Below the pieces are notes generated by a model. It saw only the letters and a program-made list of their open reading frames with translations. It made no database searches and was not told where the DNA came from. 64,000 bases of DNA from Leptospira abararensis (GTDB taxonomy: Bacteria > Spirochaetota > Leptospiria > Leptospirales > Leptospiraceae): NCBI RefSeq assembly GCF_016918735.1, contig NZ_JAFFPR010000022.1, forward strand, positions 186,001 through 250,000, written 5' to 3'. Position 1 is the first letter of the stretch. Every line of letters starts with the position of its first letter. The position numbers were made by a program, and so were the translations under genes. Positions 49,710 to 58,246 of this stretch are shown piece by piece.

Positions 49710-49999
49710 CTTCCATTCCATTTAATACTTTAGTTTGAGAATAATCAATCGGACAGAAAAGAATAGAGGAAAACTTGGATTCCAATTGGGAATTTGAATC
49801 AGAGATACCAACGAATTGGCGAATGATATCCAATTCTTGTTCGTCAACAATAACTACAAAAATACTCTACTAACTCATTAACCTCAAAAAGAATTTCTAG
49901 GTATTCATGAAGATTAGGGGCTGTTAAAAGAAATTCAAAAGATTCTCTAGCATGCTGAGGAGAACTCTTTTTCCAAAACTCATAAACCAAAACTTGCAT
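49693..49999 (-). pseudogene. Small gene of about 101 residues broken by a one-base insertion
   Basis: The minus strand reads MQVLVYEFWKKSSPQHARES and on to VEYFCSYC, where it stops after 51 residues. Removing one T from a run of five (plus bases 49858-49862) restores the frame: VEYFVVIVDEQELD continues for 50 residues to a stop at 49693. A GAGGGT ribosome binding site and a TATAAT sequence lie upstream. It could be a recent frameshift, a sequencing error or a programmed slip. It overlaps the end of the TonB receptor convergently. The family is unknown; EFWKKSSP resembles EFWKNASP at the start of the next gene's product. Confidence 0.65.
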
Positions 50000-50159
50000 T
50001 TTTGACCCTCAGCTATTATACAAGGGACAAAAGGAAAATCAGCGTTACAGAATCAGTATTTCGAATTAGAATAAAAAATAAGAAAAATCAGAGAAAATAG
50101 AAAGAAAGGACAGAGCAAAATACGACAAGAAATCTTAGAATTCTTGTAAATTTTTGAGT

Positions 50160-51050
50160 CTAGAAGTATTTACCCACACGATCAAAATTGCCTAGAGCAG
50201 AAATTATGGTGGTTTCTTCCCAAACATCCAATACGGCTCCATTTCCACGCATATACACCAATACATCTCCCCGATCTTGAGAGGGGATTTTTTTTAATTC
50301 TCGCAATACGAGTGATAAACGGTCAGGATCTCGTTTATTCGGTGATAGTTTTGCTTCAGATTTAAAATCAAATCGATCACTTAAACCCTGGCAAAAGGTT
50401 TCCCAAACATGAATCGAATCTAAAATAGATTCCAATCTGATTCGATTTTCCCTTTCCTTCGGTGTTTGTTCTGCCACTTTTTTCATTCCAGAGACCATCA
50501 TCATACGCAAGTAATAATAGAGTGTATGGCTATTCAAAAGTATTTTACGAATTTCGTTTTCTCTGAGATTGGAAAAGATTCCAAGAAGTGCCTGCATTGT
50601 CATATTATTTTCTTCTAATATATCGAAGTAAGCTTCCCATGTTTGCGGATCTAAATTGGATAAGAGATGGATTTTCAGGGTAGGATCTCGGTCCATTTCC
50701 TCCGCCAGAGACAAAATTCGCAAACTTTGTGCAGAATTAAACAATGTCCTAACCTGTAAAAAGTAAGCATTGGAATCGAAGTTTCCAGATAAAAACTGTT
50801 TTCCATACCCAAAATAAATGAACTTCATAAGTAATTCTGGTGTTAGGTTGTCGTCATTCAAAAAACGTTTGGAACCCTCTTCAGAACGAAGAAGCCATAA
50901 ATATTCGAATACTAAGTCACAAAACTCTTCTTCGGCTAACATGTGATCAGCTAATGATTTTAAGTCTGACCCTTGTTCGATGGATTGGAAAAAATCTAAT
51001 AATTCATTAGGGGACGCATTTTTCCAAAATTCAGATGCCTTCCATCGCAT
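50160..51050 (-). CDS. Hypothetical helical cytoplasmic protein
   Basis: I do not recognise this 296-residue protein. It has no signal peptide or membrane helix and is predicted to be mainly helical. It starts with MRWKASEFWKNASPNELLDF, partly similar to the broken small gene at 49.9 kb. A good promoter (TTGACA-N16-TATAAA) ends 6 bp before the ATG, so the mRNA could be leaderless. There is no obvious ribosome binding site. Confidence 0.7.
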   Translation of the reverse strand: MRWKASEFWKNASPNELLDFFQSIEQGSDLKSLADHMLAEEEFCDLVFEYLWLLRSEEGSKRFLNDDNLTPELLMKFIYFGYGKQFLSGNFDSNAYFLQVRTLFNSAQSLRILSLAEEMDRDPTLKIHLLSNLDPQTWEAYFDILEENNMTMQALLGIFSNLRENEIRKILLNSHTLYYYLRMMMVSGMKKVAEQTPKERENRIRLESILDSIHVWETFCQGLSDRFDFKSEAKLSPNKRDPDRLSLVLRELKKIPSQDRGDVLVYMRGNGAVLDVWEETTIISALGNFDRVGKYF

Positions 51051-51056
51051 ACATAT

Positions 51057-51084
51057 TTTATAAATGATTTAAAGGTCATGTCAA
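51057..51084 (-). promoter_or_regulatory. Sigma-70-type promoter next to a start codon
   Basis: On the minus strand TTGACA (51084-51079), a 16-base spacer, then TATAAA (51062-51057). Transcription should begin 6-8 bases on, at or within one base of the ATG at 51050. Confidence 0.6.
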
Positions 51085-51097
51085 TTGAATTTTAGAA

Positions 51098-51115
51098 AGA
51101 TTCAAATTTGAATCT
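51098..51115. repeat. 18-bp perfect palindrome
   Basis: AGATTCAAATTTGAATCT lies one base after the stop of the propeller lipoprotein and just upstream of the next gene's promoter. It can act as a weak terminator hairpin for the first gene (followed by TTCTAAAATT) or as an operator for the second. Confidence 0.5.
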
Positions 51116-51116
51116 A

Positions 51117-52382
51117 TTAATACATATTCCAGTAACTACTTCGTAATAAATTACCACAGATCTTTCCATTAGTACCGGGATCAATGACTAATACTTGATC
51201 GTTTGTATGCGGAATTGTATAAATCTTACCGTTAGGTGATAGAACGGCATCTCCCCATTTGTTCCCTCCTGCGATTCCCGAATTATAGGTCGCAGACACA
51301 AAGTTATCAGGATCAAACACGATAAATTCATTAATATCCGAAGGTATTGTGTATATCCTTCCATCGGCTCCCAAGAGCCCACCACGCCACTTCGCTCCTG
51401 CAACGACAGGGGAAAGCCATAAATTCAATGAGTCACGATCAGGATCTATGATTAAAAATTCAGTATCGTTTGAAGGAATACCATATAGCTTGCCGTTAGG
51501 TGCGACGACTCCATGCCTCCACTTTCCAAGTCCTGTTTTGGGAGTCGGGATCACATAACTTCTTTCAGAAAAAGGATCAAGGACAAAAACATAATCAATA
51601 TCAACAGGAAAGGCATAGATCTTTCCATTAGGTGCAAGGACTCCTCCTTCCCACATATTGGAAAGTGAAAGTGGCGAGGGAATGGTTCTTACTTGGTCTG
51701 TTTGTGGGTCAATCACAAGAATTTTGTTAGAACTATTGGGAATCCCGTAAATCAAACCATTGGATGCAAGTACCCCTCCTCTCCACTTATTAGTGCCAGT
51801 TTCGGGCGAAGGAATCATATAACTTTGATTTGCTTGCGGGTTGATTACAAGAATTTGATCAGCATCTCTTGGTATGGAATAAATTTTACCATTTGGAGCA
51901 AACACAGCACCTTCCCATTGCGCAAGTCCGCTCGCTCCAGTAGTGAATCCCGATGCCGTGTGAGTGGATGGATCAATGACAAGAACGTCTGATTGGTTGT
52001 AAGGTATAGAATAAATTTTTTGATCGTCAGCAAGGATACCGCCTAACCATTTTGCTGTGCCCGTATAAGAAGTGGTAAAAGTAGAGAAACTGACTCCATT
52101 AGATCCGAGTAAGGCTTGTTTTCTTATTTCCGCTGAAACATATTTCCAACGCCGTGGTTGGATGATAGCTAGAGTATCCATTTCGCAAATAGATCGATTG
52201 GGAGCAACGGAGCCGCAATACTCTCGATCATCATCAAACAAAATCCTCGCAAGATAAAAGTCTTTGAAAGACTCAGATTTGGGGTCACAACCATTTTCTA
52301 AGTTTGGAAATTTGCAAGAGACAAATAGGCCACTAACTAAAAATAAAGGAACAAATAAAACTGTTGTTAGGTAGTGCTTCAA
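51117..52382 (-). CDS. Seven-repeat propeller lipoprotein
   Basis: The chosen TTG start at 52382 gives MKHYLTTVLFVPLFLVSGLF with the lipobox FVSC, a complete lipoprotein signal; an upstream TTG at 52436 adds 18 residues. The mature part has seven repeats of about 45 residues, each with a core like KWRGGVLAPNGKIYGIP and a strand ILVIDP. Seven repeats predict a complete beta-propeller. It should be a surface-exposed or periplasmic binding protein; the ligand is unknown. Confidence 0.76.
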   Translation of the reverse strand: MKHYLTTVLFVPLFLVSGLFVSCKFPNLENGCDPKSESFKDFYLARILFDDDREYCGSVAPNRSICEMDTLAIIQPRRWKYVSAEIRKQALLGSNGVSFSTFTTSYTGTAKWLGGILADDQKIYSIPYNQSDVLVIDPSTHTASGFTTGASGLAQWEGAVFAPNGKIYSIPRDADQILVINPQANQSYMIPSPETGTNKWRGGVLASNGLIYGIPNSSNKILVIDPQTDQVRTIPSPLSLSNMWEGGVLAPNGKIYAFPVDIDYVFVLDPFSERSYVIPTPKTGLGKWRHGVVAPNGKLYGIPSNDTEFLIIDPDRDSLNLWLSPVVAGAKWRGGLLGADGRIYTIPSDINEFIVFDPDNFVSATYNSGIAGGNKWGDAVLSPNGKIYTIPHTNDQVLVIDPGTNGKICGNLLRSSYWNMY

Positions 52383-52607
52383 TCCATTTCCACTCTTTTT
52401 TTTAGTAAAAATAAAGGTAGACTTAGATTTTGTCAAACGAAAGAAATTTCCTAAAGATTCCGAATAAGTCCGCAGGGAAGTTCGATTTTCTTCCCGATTT
52501 TTTCTTTTGAATAGAGTAAAGTTTGGTAAGAATTTAAAAAACTAGTTGCCGTTACCCAAAGAAAATCCAATTTTTTAGTAGAGGCTTTTTACAGAGAGTT
52601 GGTGTAA

Positions 52608-53381
52608 ATGAAAATCCAGTCCTATTTTCCTTCCGTTCATTTGCGACCTTTCGTTCAAAAATACCTCATCATAGAATCAGAAAACGGAATCGAAAATCGC
52701 ATCCTACCGAACCCTCACCTTGTTTTGTCTTTCCAACTGCGTGGAAATCTCCGTTCAATGGAAGCAAATGTCATTTATGATTTACCTCGAATCGGAATTG
52801 CTGGGTTTAGAAAGTCGGCAAAAAAAATCATCTATCCCAAAAAGTCCTCCGCCCTACTTGTCATCCTTACTGAAATTGGCGCGGCTGCTTTTTTTAGGGA
52901 ACCGATCTCTGACTTCTACGAAAAAACAATTAACCTAGAAGATTTGATCTCAAAATCTGCGTATAGGGAAATAGAAGAACAATTGTTTTGTTCCCACTCA
53001 AATGAAAATTGTATCAATTTAATCGAGAATTTTTTACTTCAAAACAGGAAAGAAAGAAGGATCGATCCCATCCTTAGACAAACTCTTTTTAATATTCAGA
53101 AGGCAAATGGAAATATCAAAATCAAAGATCTAAAACAAGGATTACCGATTAGCATAGATTCCTTAGAAAAAAAATTCAAAGATTCGGTAGGTACCACACT
53201 CAAACATTACGCAAATCTTCTAAGAATTCGATCTGCCATAACATCTCATTCCAGGGAAACCACTTTAACCGATCTTGCATACAATGCAGGTTACTACGAC
53301 CAATCTCATTTTAACAAAGAATTCAAACTCTATACCGGAGAATCACCTAAGGTTTTCTTCCAACACCCACAAAACTGGTAG
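52608..53381 (+). CDS. AraC-family transcriptional regulator
   Basis: This 257-residue protein has a C-terminal AraC-type double helix-turn-helix (about 165-250) with the usual signature TLTDLAYNAGYYDQSHFNKE. The N-terminal part resembles a DUF6597-type sensor domain (RPFVQKYLIIES). It probably controls the monooxygenase-like gene that follows after 100 bp, and perhaps itself. No effector is evident. Confidence 0.84.
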   Translation: MKIQSYFPSVHLRPFVQKYLIIESENGIENRILPNPHLVLSFQLRGNLRSMEANVIYDLPRIGIAGFRKSAKKIIYPKKSSALLVILTEIGAAAFFREPISDFYEKTINLEDLISKSAYREIEEQLFCSHSNENCINLIENFLLQNRKERRIDPILRQTLFNIQKANGNIKIKDLKQGLPISIDSLEKKFKDSVGTTLKHYANLLRIRSAITSHSRETTLTDLAYNAGYYDQSHFNKEFKLYTGESPKVFFQHPQNW

Positions 53382-53480
53382 CCAAATCTCTTTTTCTGAT
53401 TTTTTACAATTTTGGATCCTAATTCCATTGTATTCTAATTTTAACCAAACAATCGAAGTTATAAAGTTGGAGAGGATACA

Positions 53481-53789
53481 ATGAATCAAATTCTTATCGA
53501 TCGATTCGAATTACCCAAGGAAGCAAAAGAAGAATTTTTAGAACGAGTCAAAATCAATCGCGACTTTATCAAAACCATACCTGGTTTTTTGGGCGATGCG
53601 GCTTACATTCAGGAAGGAAATGACAAAATCCGATTCGTCACGATAGCCACTTGGGAAGGCCAAACCAGTTTAGACAATGCCAAGACATTCGTCTTTGCAG
53701 AATACCAAAAACAGGGATTTGTAATGCAGGATTTTTTGAAAAACCACTCGATCCAAATAGAACGAGCGATCTACGAAAGAGTGTTATAA
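53481..53789 (+). CDS. ABM-family (antibiotic biosynthesis monooxygenase-like) protein
   Basis: The 102-residue protein is a single dimeric alpha-beta barrel of the ABM family (RFELPKEAKEEFLERVKINR then FVTIATWEGQTSL). Members include haem-degrading and quinone-modifying enzymes and many of unknown function. It follows the AraC regulator and is probably its target. GGAGAG lies 7 bases before the ATG. Confidence 0.8.
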   Translation: MNQILIDRFELPKEAKEEFLERVKINRDFIKTIPGFLGDAAYIQEGNDKIRFVTIATWEGQTSLDNAKTFVFAEYQKQGFVMQDFLKNHSIQIERAIYERVL

Positions 53790-53829
53790 AAAATGTGATT
53801 GTTAAATCATGTAACTTTTATTTGTTACT

Positions 53830-54621
53830 TTATAATTCTTCTGAATGTAAGTAATGTTTTCCATATCTATAATCGATTGTATTTTTATCAAAAAGGACTA
53901 AAAAATCGGTGGTTCCAAAATCTTTATCCAAAGCGGGATAACCACAAATTTTTGCACCTAAACGAATATATCCTTTGATCAGAGGAGGTAACTGTTTCCG
54001 GATAGAATCGAAATTATTGATATGAAAATTGGAATCAAATCCGGGCAAGTGACGGTCCGGGCAGGGCTGAACTCTAAACTCTTTTTGCACCAGAGCTCCA
54101 TTTTCACGTAAAAAAGCATAAGCCTGAGAAACAACAATAGGATCAATAGAATGAATGGAACCACACCCAAAAAGATAACGTATGTTATGTTTACTCATAT
54201 ATTGACCAAATCCTGACCAAAGAAGGGAGATTACCGACCCATCTCGATAATCTTTACGAACACAACTTCTTCCGACTTCAGCTATTTCTTCCTTTAAAAG
54301 ATATAGATTACTCAAATCGAATTCTCTTTCAGAATAAAACCCAATATTTTTTTTGGCAACAGATCTTCTGAGAATTCTATAGGTTCCGACAATCGCATTA
54401 TTATTATTTTGATCCTCAACTATTAAATGGTCGCAGAAATTATCATATTCATCTCGATCTTTCTGAGTATCTCTAGAGCCAGAAAGACCTTCTCCCAATT
54501 CTAAATTAAAAACATGATAACGCAGGGCCAAGGTATTTTCTATTTCACTTCGATTTTGTGCTAGCCTAACAACAAGATTACGACTTATTTCTTGTTTTGT
54601 ATCAATATTGCAAATTCCCAT
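53830..54621 (-). CDS. OlsB-like GNAT N-acyltransferase
   Basis: This 263-residue protein resembles the ornithine-acyl-ACP N-acyltransferase (OlsB)/hemolysin-like GNAT family: RLAQNRSEIENTLALRYHVF at the start, FCDHLIVED, IVGTYRILRR, and EVGRSCVRKDYRDGSVISLLW. Members make the amide bond of ornithine or related amino-acid lipids at the membrane. No olsA-like partner gene lies in the window. It follows the anti-sigma gene by 60 bp, and AAGGAG lies 6 bases before its ATG. The head-group amino acid is unknown; taurine or hypotaurine is possible given the genes upstream. Confidence 0.8.
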   Translation of the reverse strand: MGICNIDTKQEISRNLVVRLAQNRSEIENTLALRYHVFNLELGEGLSGSRDTQKDRDEYDNFCDHLIVEDQNNNNAIVGTYRILRRSVAKKNIGFYSEREFDLSNLYLLKEEIAEVGRSCVRKDYRDGSVISLLWSGFGQYMSKHNIRYLFGCGSIHSIDPIVVSQAYAFLRENGALVQKEFRVQPCPDRHLPGFDSNFHINNFDSIRKQLPPLIKGYIRLGAKICGYPALDKDFGTTDFLVLFDKNTIDYRYGKHYLHSEEL

Positions 54622-54681
54622 AATTGACTCCTTTGTTTAGATACTCAGCAATTAGAAACAAAATGTTATTTTTAGTAACTT

Positions 54682-55323
54682 TTATAACGAAGAGTTTAAC
54701 TCGCGGTTAAAGAAAAAACTACCAATCAAAATACCAAATAAACTCATAGCAAAAACTGGAAACAGATGTATCAGAATCAAGTGTGAAGCTGATTCGTTTG
54801 GACAAAGAAATGCCTCCGCTAGTGCACTCATTGTTGCACTAGCAGTAAGTATCCAAAAACCTATATTTTTTTGGGAAATAGGGTATCGTCTTCGTATAAT
54901 GAAAATCAATCCCGCAGAAGCTGGTAAATTCATCAGAAGAAAATCCCGAATGCACGTATGATAATTGTATGTTGGTATTCCCGGAATTATTCCATTAAAA
55001 AATCTAAAAAACAAAAAACTCATCCATAATAACAAAAACAAAACGGGAGCAAAAGTTAAATATTGGATTTTCCTATTTCCTGGTATACTTGCATGAATTG
55101 CATTATAAGGAGATATTAACAAAATGAAGAAGGCGGGAATTAGTTCGTATATAAAAACGGGAACATGAACCCTTTGGAAAGAGTCAGAACGCCACCAAAT
55201 ATAGGGGACCAATATAATTAATGAACAACCTAGCCATAAACAATAAGCTACAAAAATCGACGACACTCGCCTAACTGGAACTAAATTTTCACTAAGCCTA
55301 TCAATTAAGATTTCAGTTTTCAT
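54682..55323 (-). CDS. NrsF/DUF1109-like anti-sigma membrane protein
   Basis: This 213-residue membrane protein has about six helices and the NrsF pattern: TEILIDRLSENLVPVRR at the N-terminus, C124 in HTCIRDFLL, then IIRRRYP and C174 in AFLCPNES. The two cysteines are 50 residues apart, as I recall for the cysteines needed for metal sensing in Caulobacter NrsF. It would hold the ECF sigma factor inactive until oxidants or metals modify it. It overlaps the sigma gene by 11 bp. Confidence 0.78.
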   Translation of the reverse strand: MKTEILIDRLSENLVPVRRVSSIFVAYCLWLGCSLIILVPYIWWRSDSFQRVHVPVFIYELIPAFFILLISPYNAIHASIPGNRKIQYLTFAPVLFLLLWMSFLFFRFFNGIIPGIPTYNYHTCIRDFLLMNLPASAGLIFIIRRRYPISQKNIGFWILTASATMSALAEAFLCPNESASHLILIHLFPVFAMSLFGILIGSFFFNRELNSSL

Positions 55324-55858
55324 TTTCCATCCTCATCCTTATGGTTTGGTATCCTCTATGGGCTATGACCCTAACATTGGCCTCAGACAACCGAAGTTTC
55401 AAAGAAACGTCTTTCACAGAAAATCCCTGAATTTTCAACATTGAGACAATATCTCTCTGCTTTTTAGGTAAATTCTGAATCAAAAGCATAATCTTATCTG
55501 CCTTTTCTTTTTGATTCGATTGGATTTCATTATTGCTAACCAATTGGTTCATTTCTATCTCAACAAACCTGGAGTATTGTTGATTTACTTTCTTGTAATA
55601 CTTATAAAGTATATTTTTTGCAATTGCATACATCCATGGATGAAATGGTTTTGATGGGAGGTAGGTATGTCTAGAATTGTGAATGGCAATAAGAATTTCC
55701 TGCAACACATCTTCCCTATCATCAACTAAATAAATTCTACGTGAAAGAAATTTGGAAAGAGTGATACTAATTTTACTCAACAAATTATGATATGAAACAG
55801 AACTGCCTGCCTGAGCCTCCACCATCAAGTGAGAGTATGTTTCCCTTTCCTGAGTCAT
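55313..55858 (-). CDS. ECF-family RNA polymerase sigma factor
   Basis: The 181-residue protein has sigma region 2 (about 25-90; DDREDVLQEILIAIHNS and HPWMYAIAKN) and region 4 (about 120-175; LPKKQRDIVSMLKIQGFSVK). It lacks sigma regions 1 and 3. I chose ATG at 55858 (MTQERETYSH); an in-frame ATG at 55912 adds 18 residues. A GGAA-N17-GTC sequence upstream (55922-55945) could be an ECF promoter read by itself. It is paired with the overlapping NrsF-like gene. Confidence 0.82.
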   Translation of the reverse strand: MTQERETYSHLMVEAQAGSSVSYHNLLSKISITLSKFLSRRIYLVDDREDVLQEILIAIHNSRHTYLPSKPFHPWMYAIAKNILYKYYKKVNQQYSRFVEIEMNQLVSNNEIQSNQKEKADKIMLLIQNLPKKQRDIVSMLKIQGFSVKDVSLKLRLSEANVRVIAHRGYQTIRMRMENEN

Positions 55859-55921
55859 AAGATGAATACTATTTATGGCTGTAGGGATATTCAAATAAAG
55901 TATAAAATTCATACGTCATCT

Positions 55922-55945
55922 GACTTCAAAAAGGTAATGTTTTCC
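55922..55945 (-). promoter_or_regulatory. Possible ECF-type autoregulatory promoter
   Basis: On the minus strand GGAAAAC begins at 55945 and GTC ends at 55922, with GGAA-N17-GTC spacing near that of many ECF promoters. Start would be near 55915. Such matches occur by chance in AT-rich DNA. Confidence 0.3.
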
Positions 55946-55976
55946 AACTTAACAAAACATCCAAAACAAACGGATT

Positions 55977-56381
55977 TCATTGTTTTCCATTCCTCTTCCA
56001 TATAAGCTTTACCCAAGGAACCCATTCGTCTTTTTTTAAATATAAAATCAAAATTGATGAAATAAGCACTACAAGGGCTAAAATGAATAGCAATCCAGAA
56101 TCATCCATCACGACAATTCCGAGTTTCGTGACATGAAAACAAAGGGCCGCAGACATTATGACAAGGGAGAGTAAAGCTCCAACGACAGTGGTTTGTGACC
56201 AAACCAACAATAATACTGCAAATAGTTCGGCAACCCCTGACCCGATTCTCCCGTATGGCTCCATCCCAATCTTTGAAAATATATAAACCGATTCAGGGGC
56301 GGCGCTAAACTTAAAGAAGAGCGTCTGCAATAAAATCGAAGAGATGATGATTTTTAGAATAATAATCACTTTATTTATCAT
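55977..56381 (-). CDS. DoxX-like membrane protein
   Basis: This 134-residue protein has four membrane helices and the DoxX-family feel, with LFFKFSAAPESVYIFSKIGM and GSGVAELFAVLLLV. DoxX-like proteins often act with oxidative-stress, sulfur or metal modules. The start at 56381 overlaps the YHS gene by 11 bp; the longer frame would begin with an unlikely Lys-rich leader. It is followed by the sigma factor 118 bp later. Confidence 0.78.
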   Translation of the reverse strand: MINKVIIILKIIISSILLQTLFFKFSAAPESVYIFSKIGMEPYGRIGSGVAELFAVLLLVWSQTTVVGALLSLVIMSAALCFHVTKLGIVVMDDSGLLFILALVVLISSILILYLKKDEWVPWVKLIWKRNGKQ

Positions 56382-56805
56382 TTTTTTTCCAATAAAGATC
56401 CGCTTTGATGATGAATTCTTTTTTATTTTTGATCCATTCTTCATGAATTTCTTGATCGTAATTTAAATACAGTTTTCCCTCAGTTATATCCCAAGCATCT
56501 GGAGAAATATCATATTTCTCGCCCTTACTCATTGCAAATGCACAGTATCCTCCATATTGTGGGGCAAATTTCTCCGGAGTTAATTTAAATAAATTTAAAT
56601 TCTCTTCGGTAGAAAATTTCCAAACTGCATTTTTCCATAGGAATTGATACTTTGAATTTCCTTTAACGGGTTTTTGTTCTTTAAAATAAGCAACAACATC
56701 ATATCCATTTACAGCTAATTTCCCAATAAAAGAAGTATTTATTTCCTCAGCCATTAAAGGTGTAAAAAAACAAACAAAAAGAAATAACTTCAATATGATA
56801 TTCAT
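56371..56805 (-). CDS. YHS-domain protein, exported
   Basis: The 144-residue protein has a signal peptide (about 1-19) and one YHS domain: VNGYDVVAYF, then FLWKNAVWKFSTEENLNLF and PQYGGYCAFAMSKGEKYDI. YHS domains often bind metals, in transporters or enzymes, and exported versions are poorly understood. It lies between the PLP decarboxylase (22 bp) and the DoxX-like gene (overlap), so it belongs to the same unit. Confidence 0.8.
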   Translation of the reverse strand: MNIILKLFLFVCFFTPLMAEEINTSFIGKLAVNGYDVVAYFKEQKPVKGNSKYQFLWKNAVWKFSTEENLNLFKLTPEKFAPQYGGYCAFAMSKGEKYDISPDAWDITEGKLYLNYDQEIHEEWIKNKKEFIIKADLYWKKNDK

Positions 56806-56827
56806 TTACTAGTGACCTTCCATAACG

Positions 56828-58246
56828 TTATATTTTGAGCAAACAAGATGCATTTTCTTCTTCAATTTTATTACCCAGTCGGATGATGTCTGAAAATAGT
56901 TTTTTAAGGTGAACTTCACTCAATTCTGGATGAACAATGATAAGGCGAAAAAAAGTCTCCCCCATTCTTGTTGCAATATTAATAAAAAAATCTCCCTCCT
57001 CTAACAATCGCTTTCGAATTTCTTTGTTTAGGTTATTTACATTACCTACAGACCGATAGCGAAAACAGACATTCAAAGAAGACGGTTCATACATTAGCAT
57101 CAATTCACTAGACTCCAAAATCATTTCCTTAGCTTTTATAGCCATTGTAAATAAATTATCGATTTGATCCTTCACCCCAATGTCACCTAACGAACGCCAT
57201 GTCAACCACACTTTTAAAGCATCATTTCTACGACCACATTGCAAAGAAGAAGGACCAAGATCCCATTCCGCAATTTCTGATTCGTGAAAAATATAATCAC
57301 CTCCACCATGATTATGTGAGGAGCGAAGAATACCGGGATGTTTTGTTAGAAAAAAGGAACTCATAAGTCCAGTACCAATCATCTTATGAGTGTCCCAGGT
57401 CATACTATCTACATTTTCAATTCCATTTAAATGATGACGATGTTTGGAAGAAAGTAGAACGCTCCCTCCCCAAGCCCCATCCACGTGAAGCCATAAATTA
57501 AACTTTTTTGAAATCTCATAGATACGATCAATTGGATCGAAAGAACCAAGCACAGTGGTTCCCGAAGTTGCAGCCACATAAAAAGGATACTCTCCTTCTA
57601 AAAGACTGGCTTGAATCATTTCTTCCAAATGAACAGGCTCCATTTCCCCATTTGGACTTGTTTTGATTTTTCTTACTTGATCCAGTCCAATACCAAGCAT
57701 ATTTGCAGCTTTTTCAAAAGAATAATGAGCTTCTTCTGACACAAACAAAGTTAGCCTTTTATTGAATTGACCTTCTTTTTTGATCTCAGGAAATTTTTTG
57801 TTTCTTGCGACTAACAAAGAAATCATATTTGCATTGGATCCACCTGTTGCCATGATCCCATCCCCATTTTCCCATCCGATCAAACGATTCATATGTTCTA
57901 TCATTTTTTTCTCGACCAAAGTTCCCATCGGAGAAACTTCAAATGTAGCCATCGTTGTGTTTGTAACGGATGTAAGCCAATCGCCCGCCAACGCATACTG
58001 GTTTAATCCTGAAAATAGCTGATTTTGGAAATTCGGTGTTAGTGTATTGGGAGTTAAACTAAGATACAACTGCATGTCCTTAAATAAATCCGCTGCATCC
58101 GCAGGATTTTTCTTTATATCAAAATCAAAGTTTTTTAAAATCTCATTTGGATTTTTTATTTTTCCAGTAGGAGAAGTTTTGGCCTTATCATAGTGCTCAA
58201 AACAAATACGAAAAACATCGGCTAAAATGGAAGGGTCACTTTTCAT
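56828..58246 (-). CDS. Group II PLP decarboxylase, likely cysteine sulfinate decarboxylase
   Basis: This 472-residue protein belongs to the group II PLP-dependent decarboxylases (glutamate, diaminobutyrate, cysteine sulfinate). K288 in DTHKMIG should hold PLP, with H174 in SEEAHYSFEKA stacking on the ring and D256 in HVDGAWGG bonding its nitrogen. The partner cysteine dioxygenase (4-bp overlap) makes cysteine sulfinate, so the predicted product is hypotaurine. The substrate is inferred from the neighbour; glutamate or aspartate are alternatives. Confidence 0.8.
   Translation of the reverse strand: MKSDPSILADVFRICFEHYDKAKTSPTGKIKNPNEILKNFDFDIKKNPADAADLFKDMQLYLSLTPNTLTPNFQNQLFSGLNQYALAGDWLTSVTNTTMATFEVSPMGTLVEKKMIEHMNRLIGWENGDGIMATGGSNANMISLLVARNKKFPEIKKEGQFNKRLTLFVSEEAHYSFEKAANMLGIGLDQVRKIKTSPNGEMEPVHLEEMIQASLLEGEYPFYVAATSGTTVLGSFDPIDRIYEISKKFNLWLHVDGAWGGSVLLSSKHRHHLNGIENVDSMTWDTHKMIGTGLMSSFFLTKHPGILRSSHNHGGGDYIFHESEIAEWDLGPSSLQCGRRNDALKVWLTWRSLGDIGVKDQIDNLFTMAIKAKEMILESSELMLMYEPSSLNVCFRYRSVGNVNNLNKEIRKRLLEEGDFFINIATRMGETFFRLIIVHPELSEVHLKKLFSDIIRLGNKIEEENASCLLKI

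Noticed and set aside
53808..53825. GTAAC-N8-GTTAC repeat between convergent genes
   Set aside because: The stem is only 5 bp with no clear T-run; too weak to call a terminator.
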